NCBI RefSeq assembly: GCF_020536995.1
Contig: NC_068356.1
Coordinates: 81,667,983-81,731,982 of the forward strand
Direction of reading: 5' to 3'
DNA from: Dreissena polymorpha
Lineage: Eukaryota; Mollusca; Bivalvia; Myida; Dreissenidae
DNA length: 64,000 bases
Below are positions 24,731 to 37,797 of the stretch, piece by piece. The notes beneath the pieces are model-generated. The model did not search any database and was not told where the DNA came from. It saw only the letters and a program-made list of their open reading frames with translations. A program made the position numbers and the translations under genes. Position 1 is the stretch's first letter; each line of letters starts with the position of its first letter.

Positions 24731-26541
24731 ATGTGTCGTTCTGGAAGGTAGATTTGTCGTTCTGGAAGGTAGATGTGTCGTTCTGGAAGGTAGATGTGAC
24801 GTTCGTTCTTGAAGGTAGATGTATCGTTCTGGAAGGTAGATGTGTCGCTCTGGAAGCAAGATGTGACGTTCTGGAAGAAAGATGTGTCGTTCTTGGAGGT
24901 AGATGTGTCGTTCTGTAAGGTAAATGTGTCGTTCTGAACGGTAGATGTTTCGTTCTGGAAGGAAAATGTGTCGTTCTGGAAGGTAGATGTGACGCTCTGG
25001 AAGGTAGATGTGTTATTCTGGGAGGTATATGTGTCGTTCTGGAAGGTAGATGTGTCGTTCTGGAAGGTAGAGTTGATGTTCTGGAAGGTAGCATGGTCGT
25101 TCTGAGAGGTAGATGTGACGTCCTGGAAGGTAGTTGTATCGTTCTGGGAGGTAGATGTGTCGTTTTGGAAGTTAGTTGTGTCGTTCTTGAAGTTAGATGT
25201 GACGTTCTGCAAGGTAGATGTGTCGTTCTGGAAGGAAGATGTGTCGTTCTTGATGTTAGATGTGTCGTTCTGGAAAGTCGATGTGACGTTCTGCAAGGTA
25301 GATGTGACGTTTTGCAAGGTATGTGTCGTTCTGAAAGGTAGATGTGTCGTTCTGGAAGGTAGTATGTCGTTCTGGAAGGTAGACGTGACGTTCTGGAAAG
25401 TAGATGTGTCGTTCTGGATGGTAGATGTGTCGTTCTGGAAAGTCGATGTGACGTTCTGCAAGGTAGATGTGACGTTCTGCAAGGTAGATGTGTCGTCCTG
25501 GAAGGTAGATGTGACGTTCTGGAAGGTAGATGTGACGTTCTGAAAGGTAGATGTGTCGTTCTGAAAGGTAGATGTGTCGTTCTGGACGGTAGGTGTGTCG
25601 TTCTGGAAGGTAGATGTGACGTTCTGGAAGGTAGATGTGTCGTTCTGAAAGGTGGATGTGTCGTTCTCGATGATAGATACGACGTTCTGGAATGTAGATG
25701 TGTCGTTCTGTAAGGTAAATGTGTCGTTCTGGACGTTAGATGTATCGTTCTGAAAGGTAGGTGTGTCGTTCTGGAAGGTAGATGTGACGTTCTGGAAGGT
25801 AGATGTTTCGTTCTGAAAGGTAGATGTGTCGTTCTGGAAGGTAGGTGTGTTGTTCTGGAAGGTAGATATGACGTTCTGGAAGGTAGATGTGACATTCTGC
25901 AAGTTAGATGTGTCGTTCTTGAAGGTAGATGAGTCGTTCTTGAAAGTATATGTGACGTTCTGGAAGGTAGATGTGACGTTCTGGAAGGTAGATTTGACGT
26001 TCTGCAAGGTAGATTTGTCGTTCTGGATGGTAGATACGACATTCTGGAAGGTAGATGTGTCGTTCTGGATGGTAGATTTGTCGTTCTGGAAAGTAGATGT
26101 GACGTTCTGCAAGATAGATGTACGTTCTGCAGGTAGATGTGACGTTCTTCAAGGTAGATGTGTCGTTCTGGAAGGTAGATGTGTCGTTCTGCAAGGTAGA
26201 TGTGACGTTCTGGAAGGTAGATGTGACGTTCTGCAAGGTAGATTTGTCGTTCTGGATGGTAGATGTGTCGTTCTGGAAAGTAAATTTGACGTTCTGCTAG
26301 GTAGATGTGACGTTCTGGGAGGTAGATGTGACGTTCTAGAAGATAGATGTGTCGTTCTTGAAGGTAGATGTGTCGTTCTGAAAGGTAGATGTGTCGTTCT
26401 GAAAGGCAAATGTGTCATTATAAAAGGAAGATGTGTCGTTCTGGAAGGTAGATGTTTCCTTCTGGAAGGTATATGTGTCGTTGTGGAAGGTAGATGTGTC
26501 GTTCTGGACGGTAAATGTGTCGTTCGGGAAGGTAGATGTGT
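24731..26541. repeat. 21-bp minisatellite, about 86 units
   Basis: The unit is GTCGTTCTGGAAGGTAGATGT with point variants. The commonest is GTCG against GACG, scattered along the array. Because 21 is divisible by three and the unit has no stop in most frames, long ORFs appear on both strands (up to 563 codons on the minus strand, heptads like TSTFQND). It lies upstream of fucosyltransferase copy A. The homologous site in unit B (38,867-38,920) has two to three units. Confidence 0.95.
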
Positions 26542-26822
26542 CTTTTTTCGCAATGGTGTGTTTGCGGCTTTAAAGATCGCAGCCACGAAAAAACGACTAA
26601 TATACCCGCCCGAACGAAGATACTACGGCAATACGACAATTTGACTTGTGTCCTGATGCAGTATAACCACCAACATTTTCAGTCAGAATGATACATCTAG
26701 AGCGCCACCACTTCAACACAGCAAAATACGACCAGCAAGAACGAAAATGAAGAAGGCGCCAAATAAGCTTGTTCTTGCGACCATTTGTTGACATGCAATA
26801 ATTATGTAATAATTGATGGTCA

Positions 26823-26912
26823 TGGGTGGATGGGTGGATGAGTGGATGAGTGGATGGGTAGATGGATGGACACGTGGACGGGTGGACGGGTGGATGGGTG
26901 GAAGGGGTGGCG
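26823..26912. repeat. GGATGGGT-type short tandem repeat
   Basis: Degenerate repeats of GGATGGGTGGAT, GGATGAGT and GGACGGGT. The equivalent tract in unit B is 39,232-39,400. Confidence 0.85.
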
Positions 26913-27098
26913 GTAATGATAAGAAATGGACCAGATGAGAGAGAATATAGATGATATACCGCTGCAACCTTGTTCTATGATATGCTCGATTAAATCAGAC
27001 ATCGAACATACAAAGGTGTTCAATACCAAAATTGTGCTGACAACAAAGTGCGTTGCAACAGCAGTCTTTGATGTTATTATGTTTAATTAAATTATGAT

Positions 27099-27425
27099 GA
27101 TTTGTCGACTTAGATCATGTCGACCAAATAATTTTACGGGAAAAGCCGGAAACATTTACGTCGAGACTTCAACTCAATGTCGTCATGGCGAGTAAAATTA
27201 AGAGGGAGAAACCTACAAAACTATGACGACATACCATGTTATTTCACAGTAAGTCGATATAAACTAAACCAGCATGACCATATTATTGGGGTGTACCATA
27301 TACGCTTCCATATTTTTCACTCTCAATTTTACACGCCATAACGACATTAAGTAAAAGACTCGACGTAGATATTTCCGGCTTTTCGCGAAAACATATTTGG
27401 TCGACATGATCTAAGTCGACAAATC
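27099..27425. mobile_element. Foldback MITE, ends GATTTGTCGACTTAGATCAT
   Basis: The left end is inverted at the right end (ATGATCTAAGTCGACAAATC). Inversion continues inward through CCGGAAA, CGTCGAG and the AATGTCGT/ACGACATT blocks, so arms of about 115 bp enclose a 100-bp centre. It starts about 30 bp past the end of unit A homology. Confidence 0.75.
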
Positions 27426-29342
27426 AATATAATTTCTGGTGTCATGGTCTTGTGAAAATGACTTGCCATAATAGTTGTGGTCGACACGATGAGTTATTTT
27501 TTACGCCATGACACCTTTCTCATATCATGCCGTCATAGAATGTTGACATCATCACAGCATCAGGGTGTACCATATACGCTTCCATAGAAAACTTATGTTT
27601 GTAAGGTGTATCATAATCAAACTATTTTTCGATACCATCACATTGTTTGTACCGGCAAAACAGAAAAATAGCTCTTGTTCGGTAAAGGTATGATTTTTCC
27701 GGGAATAATTTATGCAAAAGTAATATACAAGTCTTAGACCTTTACCTTATTCTTTAAAACATTGTACTTATGAAAACAACAACGTATTACTGCTGTCAGG
27801 CAATCATTAGCTAATTGTGCAATAGACGTTATGATCGATTTAAGCCCCCTGTCAGCATCTCCAATAATATTCACGTCTTGTTCATGTATGAAAATTAAAA
27901 TACTTAATTACGTAATTATATGAAAGCGCATTACATTCTGACTATAGCATACAATGATGGAAATTGTGCAAAAGTGTGTAGAGTTCTAATGAAGATGCTG
28001 TATGCATTTATATTATTTATTTAAATCACGTAATCTTTACATCATACAAAATATAATTTTTGATTCAATCAATCCATGATTATTGAAGGATATCGCAATA
28101 GTTTTCAAATCATCTCCGGTCTTAACGCTTCTATATACAGAATCATACACTTTTGTGAGTGTTAGTATTTGATTTAAACGACATTGGGGGTATATGCGCA
28201 TTCTATCGAATAATAGATATCCTTCAAAGTAAACGAACTATTTTATTCTTCTATTAAGATATAAAACCGTTTTGCCTTTATGACGATATCAATCAAAGTA
28301 AAATTTCGTGGTGTTATTTAAATGCTTTTGACTTTTCCTTAAACATACTTTTACATCAATACGTGTATTGTTGGGAAATATATTTTGTTCATGTGAACAA
28401 CTCTTCTGAAACGTAAGGGAACTGTCCGAATATCTAGTATTATGAAATGATTATTTCTCTAAATGGTTTAATACAAAGAAGTAAAACTCATGTTGCTCCA
28501 GCAGTATTGCATTCTATACACGTTCGTGGTCCTTTATTTACAGCAAGTAACCAATTTCCAAAACAGTACTGCAGAATACGAAACAACATACACACATAGT
28601 AGAATAAAGCTGGGGCCCTGGAACGGTCAATGCTAAGAACTGGGGAATGTTAAAATATCTAGTCATGTAAAAAGTATTTCTTTTAATGGATTAAATCATG
28701 TCAAACATTAAAAATGTATGGAGACGAGTATTTAAAGAATAAATATAACATTTGTGTTGGCATTGAATAAAACGGTTTGAGCTTGTGCAAGTCATTTTAA
28801 CCTTTAAGTTTAGCCTAATGACTTTACCTTGACATACGCCATTTGGTAGTTTGAGCGAAACTAAAGCTCAGATAGGCTTTTATTGAAATCAATAAATTGT
28901 GAAATCCTTTAACACAACGAGAGATTAAGTGGTTGCGTAATTCGGGATTGACTACTTTACCGACTGATAGAAAGATCGAACGAATGGAAGAATGAGTCCT
29001 GAATATATACCTGTATGGAAACACCTTTCTGTAATTTGGTTTTAAGGACACTAAACATAAATGTCGACACTCAGCATGAACTTAAATGGGTACGTACCGA
29101 TTGAATAAAAAACTAACACAAAACATAAAATGCTTGATATAATGTTGAATCGGTTTCCTAAAAACATTTGACCATATGTACGGTTTTGGGCAATATTATG
29201 TCCGTGTTGTAGAGAAATTGGGCATGCAGCCCCAAAACAATACACACGTCAAAAAATTTTTCCTGTGCGTGCAACAAAATTGTTTGAAAAATTAGAGCTT
29301 GTACTTTAGTTTTAGAAATCATAGAAACATTTTTTTTTCGTC
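27426..29342. other. Spacer between units A and B, no gene seen
   Basis: A 24-bp motif (GGGTGTACCATATACGCTTC and following bases) occurs near 27,291 and again near 27,562 in direct orientation. Otherwise this is AT-rich sequence without recognisable exons. Confidence 0.4.
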
Positions 29343-29850
29343 TTAAATGGGCCTTTTCACAGATTTTGGCATGTTTTGAAGTTTGTCATTAAAAGCTTTA
29401 TATTGATAAATGTAAACATAAAATTTTAAAAGCTCCAGTAAAAAAAAATCAAAATAAAATTTAAAAAAGGAAAAAAATGTAGCCCGCAGCAGGGCTCGAA
29501 CCAGTGACCTCCGGAATCCTGAAGTAAAAACGCATAAGCCAATGAGCTATCCTGCCAAACATAAATTAAATGTATATTTTATACGCAATATAAGCAATCT
29601 CCGTAGTTTCACAAATTTAAACGACAACATCAGAACTCTCAAAATTATTCAATCGTTTCGCGTTGCAACGCTTTATAATTTTTAGGTTTTAAAAACGTCA
29701 AAAGATGCATATAATGGCTATATTAGACCATGGCAAATGTTCAGTAATACTGTTTCCTCACAACTATCATAAATAAACCGAAAATTTGCGAATCTGAAAC
29801 AACTTTTTACAATTTTGTTAATTTACCAAACCGTGAAAAGATCCCTTTAA
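29343..29850 (-). mobile_element. TTAA-ended element with a different tRNA-like head
   Basis: Same frame and arms as 14,868-15,350, with inverted TTAAATGGGCCTTTTCAC ends. The minus-strand tRNA-like block at 29,558-29,481 has an A-box region reading TAGCTCATTGG rather than GGCCGAGTGG, but the same B-box GGTTCGAGCCC. Confidence 0.7.
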
Positions 29851-29949
29851 CGTTGACATCTGTAAGCATGAAATTTGTGTTGTGACGGTTACAATGCGAG
29901 TTTCTGCATTGATTAAATGTGGATTTTGGGATTTCATTAAACGATTATA

Positions 29950-30919
29950 CTGTGAAACCATTATTATTCGTCAGACATTAATTTTCGTCTTTTCGTCCTT
30001 CGACCGATGGACGAATTCAAGATCCTAACGAACAATTATGTCCCATATTGGAAACAAATAAGACTGAATTACCGTAGGCATGAGGCATTTAAATCCAGCG
30101 TAATCCACGCATATACACAGGGCTCGAAATTAACACTCGCAAAATGCGAGTAAAAAAGATTGCAAGGTAAGTTATAAGCCTCTAGTATTGTTTGCAAGTA
30201 AAGAAATAGTGAAAAAAAACGAGTTATATTGCTAAATGCGTTCGACGGCATGAACGCTAAACCGTAGGTCAATTTTTTGAACGTCCGAATACCCATATGC
30301 GGAAGCGCGCACCTTGTTTGTAGACTGGTATTCTTATAGTACAGATACCCGGATGGTATTGATACAAAGAACATGAAACAGTCGACTATTCACACTCAAG
30401 TTAAATCCGGTTTTGACACAAAGGGGTGTACATTAAACAGTGTACTGACAACTGACATTTCCTGTAAAACGCGAATGCAATAAGGCAGTATCGAATGCAT
30501 CGACTTCGTTTAGGTAGAATAGTGTTGATTAGCGCTAATTGTTAACAACTTTATAACCCATTGTGTGTATTGTGTTTTTCAGGGGTGTTGCAGATTATAC
30601 AGTCAACACGCGGCGAATCCGGATTAAAGACAATATTATTAAAAATATAAGGGACAGTTACTTTCAACTGAAAAAACAGACTTGTTAATTGGCATATGCC
30701 AAACAAGGCCCACCTCCTGCAAGTGACTACAAAGTGTCACCCCTCTTTCCCCAGAACAAATTTTTCGAAACCGCGTATTACATGTATTACAAACATTACA
30801 AACAAATCGGACGCTTTTTTTTTCAAAACCAGAAATGGACGAATTTAAGTGCTGACGAAATAGTCATTTTTTTTTAAAAGGACGAAATTTCGTGCTGACG
30901 AAAATAAATGGTTTCACAG
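29950..30919. mobile_element. TA-flanked transposon, ends CTGTGAAACCATT, no transposase
   Basis: About 970 bp. CTGTGAAACCATTATTATTC at the left is inverted at the right as AATAAATGGTTTCACAG, with TA on both sides, as in Tc1/mariner elements. GACGAAA-type motifs recur near both ends. No transposase ORF is visible, so it is non-autonomous or decayed. Confidence 0.65.
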
Positions 30920-32959
30920 TAAGTTGTATGGACTGTTACCTTTAGTGTATAAACGTCTGTCTTTTTCGATACAGGATATAGCTTGGGCTAAAAATGTTTA
31001 AGCATACTAATTACATCCATTAGCGACAACGAATGAAATAAACCACCACGTGTCACTGCTTTTTAAAACGAAGGTAGCCTATTACAAAAAGGCACTGTCG
31101 TCGACAAGAAAGAATTGTCAATGATAATAAGGCTCTGCTTTCGTAAAGGGAGGACAGGGACTGATACGATAATGATCGTTCATAGACCGGTAAACTCTTC
31201 TATTCGAATCCAAGTTGTTCAACTTGCACATAGGATGCAAAACGATTTACTGTAGCTGGCTTCATCGAAAGTATTATGCCCAATCCAGACAAACTGGTGC
31301 GTATTTTGCAACATTTCAATATATTTATCTTTATTATTTCCCAGGACTTTCAGATGAGCAGCCATTTTGGTCGCGTTTTTGAAATCCGCGGTGTCTATGT
31401 AGCTTGACAAGATGAATATTTCAACCTACGTACTAAACTTGCTAAATAGGCTAAATAGGATAAAAAGATAAACTCCACACACGTCCGAGGTGTCTATGTA
31501 GGAATTATTCGGGAAGCAAACGCTTGTAGTCTGCTCCACCTTGATGACGTCATAATTGTAGTTGGAAAAGAGCTTTTCTGAGACGTAATCTTCGCAATTG
31601 ATATTCTCAAATGACAAGTAGAATTTATATCGATTAAGAGTTTTCTTCGCTGCCTCAGTTCTGAATCTCGGCAAATGTAGTTCTTTTATGCCACGTCCAC
31701 CATAAATATCAACCTCTAAACCCGCGTGATGGAGCTCTTCAACATATTGTTCCCTTCTATTTGGCGTAATTGCAATTTTTAACAAACCAAGCAGCAACTT
31801 GGTTTTCTGGTCGAAGATGGCGCTGTAATTTCGGATGGGGACTTCAGCTCGCCTTTCAAGCGTCCCATACGGTAAGAAATTATCCACATTCCGCATGAAG
31901 GTCATCGACCAATTCATAGCAAATGACCAACCGGGCTGAAAGTACGGCTCGGATGGATCGGCATAAAACAGCGGTGGCTCAACGATGAAAAACACCTAGG
32001 CTTGGTCGGGATTTCTTTTATTCATGTTAATTAGAGGTGATGAGGAAAGACCGCCGTCTTTTCGTATCTCGAACATAATTGCCAAAGCCTGCTTAATCTT
32101 TTGTCTGTCATTCGATGTGTAGCAGTTCGAATATGGACATGTTTTCAGCGTTTGGTTTAGCACAGACTCTGAAATAATTGGTACATGTTCATACATTAAT
32201 CTTTGATATACAAGTGATATATTTTACAAAATTGCCAATTTACATTGAAAGCGACTGACACTCGTCAGGTTTTATGTTACATGTATTATGGCAAAATTTG
32301 AACTTTGACCAATACGCATGACTTTTCAGGTAGGGAGACGGGTGGTACAATAAGCGCGTCGTCTTATGGTCGAAGTTTTTTTTACTGATTTTACAGCCGT
32401 TATTTTGACTTATTTCTAACGGCAAAATGGTGCTTTTTAGCATACAAGGTCAAGGCCCGAACTTCTTGATAGTATGATGATTTGATGTTAATATGTTTGA
32501 AAACAGACGGGAAAAAAGTGTTACAAGTTGTAATTTCCATTTATCTGATAAGCATATGTTTACGATTATCTGTTTAATGTGAGTTAAATTAATAATAATT
32601 CAAAATGTATAAATTAAGCAATACCCCTTTCCCGTAATTTAAATTCATTGAACGCTCCTAAACCCAAATTAATCAGTATAGATCATATTCCGAATATTGT
32701 AAGTAAAAGTCCTGGGTAGTCACCTTTGTTCCAAGATATTGCATAATCGATGTATATACGACAACATTTTTTTTTTTATTCAATATAAAACATATAATGT
32801 AAACATGTGCATAAGCAAGAACAAATTATAACATGCAGCAATGATAATGTTAAACATATTATACAATATATGCTAATATTTATAATGTTTTTACCTATAT
32901 GTAATAATTAAACAATATATGAGTTGCATAAAGTGGGGTAGATAAACAACTTTACTAGG

Positions 32960-35350
32960 TTATGAAAGTTTAATGTGTTTCCATTTTTGTTCAAAAATGT
33001 TAAGTGTATCGTTGTTGAGGGCTATTTCCTTTTCAATTTGGATCTTTAGTTTTAAATAATTTATAAAACAGTTAAAAGTAGGTTTTTGTTTTTTATATTT
33101 CATGCTGAATATAAAATATTTCATTAATATAATAATGTGGTTAACAGCGTTATTAATTTCTGGTATTTTACAAGTATTTACACCGAAACTGATATTTGAG
33201 AGAGACAGTTTTATTATTAATTGTTGTTTCTCTAGAAAGGTTGTCAATTGATTCCATAGAGATTGAATATGTTTACACTCCCAGAAAAGGTGTTCTATTG
33301 TTTCAATATGTTCACTACACATATCACATAGATTTGTGTTGGATAGTTTGCACTTAAAAAGATATTTATTTGTAGCTATGATTCTCTGGATGTATTTATA
33401 TTGAAAATTTCTCAGTGTGCTATCAGTAGTTGATTTATATGGCATGACGTATATTTGTTTCCAATTAAAATCTTTTTCTCCAAGAAGGTTTTGCCATTTA
33501 GTTTGAGCTTTGGGGATTTTGGCAGGGTTTTTAATTTGAAGAGTGTAAAATATTTTGTTCGTTTTGTTTTGTTTTGCAATTATGTTTTCCACGAATGTTT
33601 TTTTAGTACATGGTGTGTTATTTGTATTGGTAGCAGCTTTAATATGTATGGGTATACTTTTGATCAATGTGTAGTACATCAGGAAATTACTTGTAGGTAT
33701 TCCGTATATGTAGCATAGGTTTTCAAAAGAATAGAAGTCGTTGATTCTGTTGTCGTATAATTGATCTACATATTTAATGTTTTGTTCAAACCAATGTCTA
33801 TAGAACAACGTTTTATTGTTGGTAGTTATATCTTTATTGTTCCATAAATGACTTTACTGTTTATTTTGGTTTCTAAATTTTGAGTAACTTTACACCATGC
33901 TGAAAGAACATTCGATAGAAATATGTTTTTGGTTGAAATTTCATCTAAGATGTTATTGTCGATATTACATTCAAAAAGTAGGGAGTCACCATATGTTTTT
34001 AAAATTTTCTGGTAGAATAATTTCCATTTACTCGTATTGGTGTTATCTAAATATCTTTTAACCCAACTGCATTTGATTGCATTCAGGAATGAATCTATGT
34101 CCGTTAGTCTGATACCTCCATGCTCTACAGGTTGAATTAATTGAGTTCTCTTAATTTTATCACGTTTACCGTCCCATATGAAATTAAATATTTCTGATTT
34201 TATATCTTCAATAATATCATGTGGTGGGTTTGGGAGAACTGTTAGTGTGTAAATTAATTTAGGGAGCGCAAACGTTTTCAACACGGTGTTTTTTCCGATT
34301 AGGGTTAGTTTACGATGCTGCCATGATTTTAAACAATTTTTAAATTTTTGTAATTTAGGCAATATGTTTTTTAGAATTGTTTCATTTTCATTGTTTGTAA
34401 AGGTTATTCCTAACGTTGTTGCTTCATCTGAAGTCCAGTTGAATTTCATTCTTTTTTAAGATGAATATTACTATGTTTAAATTTACCTACACGTAGCACA
34501 GTGCATTTACTTTTGTTTAGTTTAAGACCCGATGCCAATCCAAAAAGGGTTAGCGATTCTATAAGATTATTGAATGAGTCGCTACTGTCATTTAAAAAAT
34601 AAGTTGCATCGTCAGCAAATAGGGACTGTTTAATTTCTTCGTCAGGTTCTAGCGATATTCCCTTTATATGTTCATTTGATTGGATATAATGTGATAGATA
34701 CTCGATGCATATAATAAATAGTGAGGATGAAAGTGGACATCCTTGTCTTACCCCTCATTCGATGTTAAAACTGTTTGAAAAGAAGCCATTGTTAATAATT
34801 ATGCTGTTTATATCGGTATAAAATAATTTAACCCATTTTATTAGACTTTCACCGAAATTCATATTTTCTAAGCAAGAGAACATAAAAGAATGGTCTAGTG
34901 AGTCGAAAGCCTTTTCGAAGTCTGCAAAGAAAATGAGGCCAGAATTGTTTGGTTGGTTGAAATAATTTATGCATTCTTGTATCAGACGTACATTTTCACC
35001 AATGTAACGTCCTTTAATGAAGCCAGATTGAGATCTTGAGATGATTGATGGTAATACTTTTTTAATTCTGTTTGATATACTTTTAGTTGCAATTTTATAA
35101 TCATTGTTTAGTAAACTAATCGGGCGCCAGTTTGATAAGGATTCTAAGTTTTTTCCAGGTTTTGGAATGAGTGATATTATACCTTGTTTTTGAAGCGTAG
35201 TTAAGTTTTTGTTGTTAAATGAATAGTTAAGTGAATTAATTAAATGTGTTTTAATATCATTCCAGAATATTTTATAAAATTCGATTGTGATGCCATCAGA
35301 TCCTGGACTTTTGTTATTTTGCATTTCTTTTAGTGCTAGTCCACATTCAT
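32960..35350 (-). pseudogene. LINE ORF2, reverse transcriptase and C-terminal part
   Basis: Open stretches 35,324-34,755, 34,449-33,826 and 33,808-32,960 cover the RT palm, thumb and C-terminal zinc finger in order. FADFEKAFD and SLFADD carry the catalytic aspartates. The stretches lie in broken frames, so the copy cannot make a single protein. Confidence 0.85.
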
Positions 35351-35657
35351 ATTCATTAAGTATCCGTCACACAATAACTTTTCATCTTGATTTAAAGCAT
35401 GATGTGTATTTTTAAAAGTGTTGTTATTTTCAACATGTTTTCGTTTATAGAGGGTTTCGAAGAATAAACGTTGTTCTTCTAGTATTTGAGTTCTGTTTGT
35501 TATATCATTGCCATTAACTACTAATTTGTGTACAGTTTTTTGTTCACTTCTACGTTTTTTAATGTTTGCGAAGTATTTTGTATTTTTTCATTGTGTTCAA
35601 CATGTTGTGCACGTGCTCGTAGTATTATTCCATTGAGTTGTGTATGATAGATTCCTT

Positions 35658-36689
35658 CTAATACTTGTTTGTTTGATGTGATTTCATTTCAATGGCAGTG
35701 GTATCATTTGTGTTTGTTTCATTCAATTGTTTTTCAAGTGTTTCAATGGTTTTGATGGTTTCAGTTTCAAGTTTGTGTGTTTCTTTTTGTTTAAATGATG
35801 TGTATCTTATTGTTGTGTTACGTATATTTCCTTTAATTACTTCCCATAAGGTGTTTGGGTTTGCATCTTTATTATTTTGAACTGTGTTTAATATTTCCTG
35901 ATTTATTTGTGTTTGATATTGTGTGTCTAACAAGATGCTGTTATTGATTTTAAAGTATCCTGGGCCTCTTTCAGGTTGTATGTTGTGCAGTTTAAGTTCA
36001 ACTAGAGAGTGGTCTGTCATAAATCCTGGTTTAATGTTACATGTGTCAATAATGTTGCAAAATGACTCGGATATTAAAAAATAGTCTACTCTACAAAATA
36101 TTGTTGGTTTTGTGTTTGAGTGCCAGGTGAATTTTCTTTCGTTTGGATTTACTGTACGCCAGATGTCTATCATATTGTAGTTTTCAATTATGTTATTCAA
36201 AATGTTTCTATTTTTAGGATGAGTATAAAGGTGTCCATTCTTTTTATCTCTTGATGGGTTCAGGACAGTATTGAAATCACCACCGATTATAATATTTTTA
36301 TCTTGGTTATTAATTATGAAGGATTTTAATGTTTCGTAAAATGTGGAATCATCTATGTTAGGACCGTAGACGTTTATCAATGTTAATTGTGTTTCGTGTA
36401 TTTTGATATCTATACTTGCTAATCTGCCAGTTATTATTTCGTTGAAGTTATCGACTGTGATCCCTTTTTTTTTTTAATCAAAAAAGCAATGCCTTGTTTA
36501 TTTGTATGTTGTCCACTAAGATAGATGTCTCCGTCCCATTCATCCTTTAAGGTTTGTGCTAAAGAATGTGTCAAGTGACTTTCTTGTAGTAGGCATAAAG
36601 TATTTTTTTTTTCGTCTAACCATTTGAAGATTTTATTCGTTTGTCTTTATAGTTTAGCCCTTTTACATTTAAAGTACATATTTTAATCA
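35658..36689 (-). pseudogene. LINE ORF2, endonuclease part
   Basis: Longest open stretch 36,380-35,658, preceded by the N-terminal start at 36,689 in broken frame. Motifs GGDFN, TWHS, CRVDYFL and DHSLVEL match the exonuclease-endonuclease-phosphatase fold that nicks the target DNA. Confidence 0.85.
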
Positions 36690-37500
36690 TTTAAAAAAGT
36701 TGGAGGGTGATGTGAGTGATAATTTGTGTGTGCTTGTCTAGTTGGTTTCGTTTTAAAAAATATAGAAGAGCTATTCATCCTAAACAATATGTTAAGTGTA
36801 ATTGAGATATGGGTCGTATGAGTACACTGTATGCGAAAATTCATGATTCAAGGTCCAGTAATGAATGTATCATAAACAATACATTGTATTTTGCTTGACA
36901 ATATCATTTGTGAGAACTTATTTTTCTCTCTATGCAACCATATAAAGATTAAAAAGAAAAAACAAAAAAAAAATATAAACAAAAAAGGATTAATAGTAAC
37001 ATATAAATAATGAGAGATAGATTGGAACAAGACCCATTCGGGTCAAACTATAAATTTCCATGGAGCAATATAAAAACAGTTAATATGTACTGTAAGGTAT
37101 ATAAACAGTGAGACATAAAGAGTCGCCAAAACAATAATACATGCACATGCATGTTGAATAATAATTCTCAATAAAAAAACAAAAGCATAGCTGAAAAAAG
37201 AATTAAAATTGAAATTAAGACAAAACAAAACACACAAAGACCTGTTTTGTATAGCTCAATAATATTGACCCAGTACTTGTGAACTAGATTAGTTTTTAAT
37301 ATTTTACGCAAAAATAACTCCCTCAATTCACAGTCTGTTTTATTCGTGCACGTTTTGCACGAGTTTTTTGTGGCAATAAAAGTATACTTAGTGAAGATAG
37401 CCACACATGATTAAAATGTTTCTAGTTCACTTCGTAAATAAATTTGACACTTCGTAACGGCATTTTATATATTAATATAGTAAGGTCACTGGCAGATTTA

Positions 37501-37797
37501 TCTATAATGCAACAATAAAATTACATTATACATGTACTTTAAACTATTTGTAAAGTGCGACAGAAAAACTCACCAAAAACATTTCAAATGCATGCGCATC
37601 TTTAATGCAACAATAAGATAACATTATACATGTACTATAAACTATTTGTAAAATGCGACAGAAAAACTCACCAAAAACATTTCAAAATGCATGAACATCT
37701 TTAATGCAACAATAAAATAACGTTAAACATACTATAAACCATTTGTAAGGTGCGGCAGAATAACTCACCAAAAAAACATTTCAAAATATATGCACAT
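37501..37797. repeat. Three tandem 98-99-bp units in the LINE 5' region
   Basis: Each unit contains TAATGCAACAATAA, CATTATACATGTACT and CAGAAAAACTCACCAAAAA. They lie just inside the 5' end of the LINE, where L1-type elements can carry promoter monomers. Confidence 0.85.

Larger units (their letters stand above)
19690..27072. repeat. Unit A of a direct fucosyltransferase duplication
   Basis: The block from the fucosyltransferase 3' flank through both exons, the upstream region, the minisatellite and a GGAT-rich repeat aligns in the same orientation with 31,070-39,564 (unit B), apart from insertions specific to each unit. Confidence 0.8.

Noticed and set aside
24421-26112. 563-codon minus-strand ORF of heptad repeats as a protein gene
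   Set aside because: It is an effect of a 21-bp repeat without stops. Other frames on both strands are equally open, and unit B has only a few units.
24731-26541. CRISPR array
   Set aside because: The repeat is contiguous without unique spacers, and the context is an animal genome.
36848-37404. ORF1 of the LINE in its 5' region
   Set aside because: The short ORFs are hydrophobic AT-rich translations with no coiled coil, RRM or zinc-knuckle motif.
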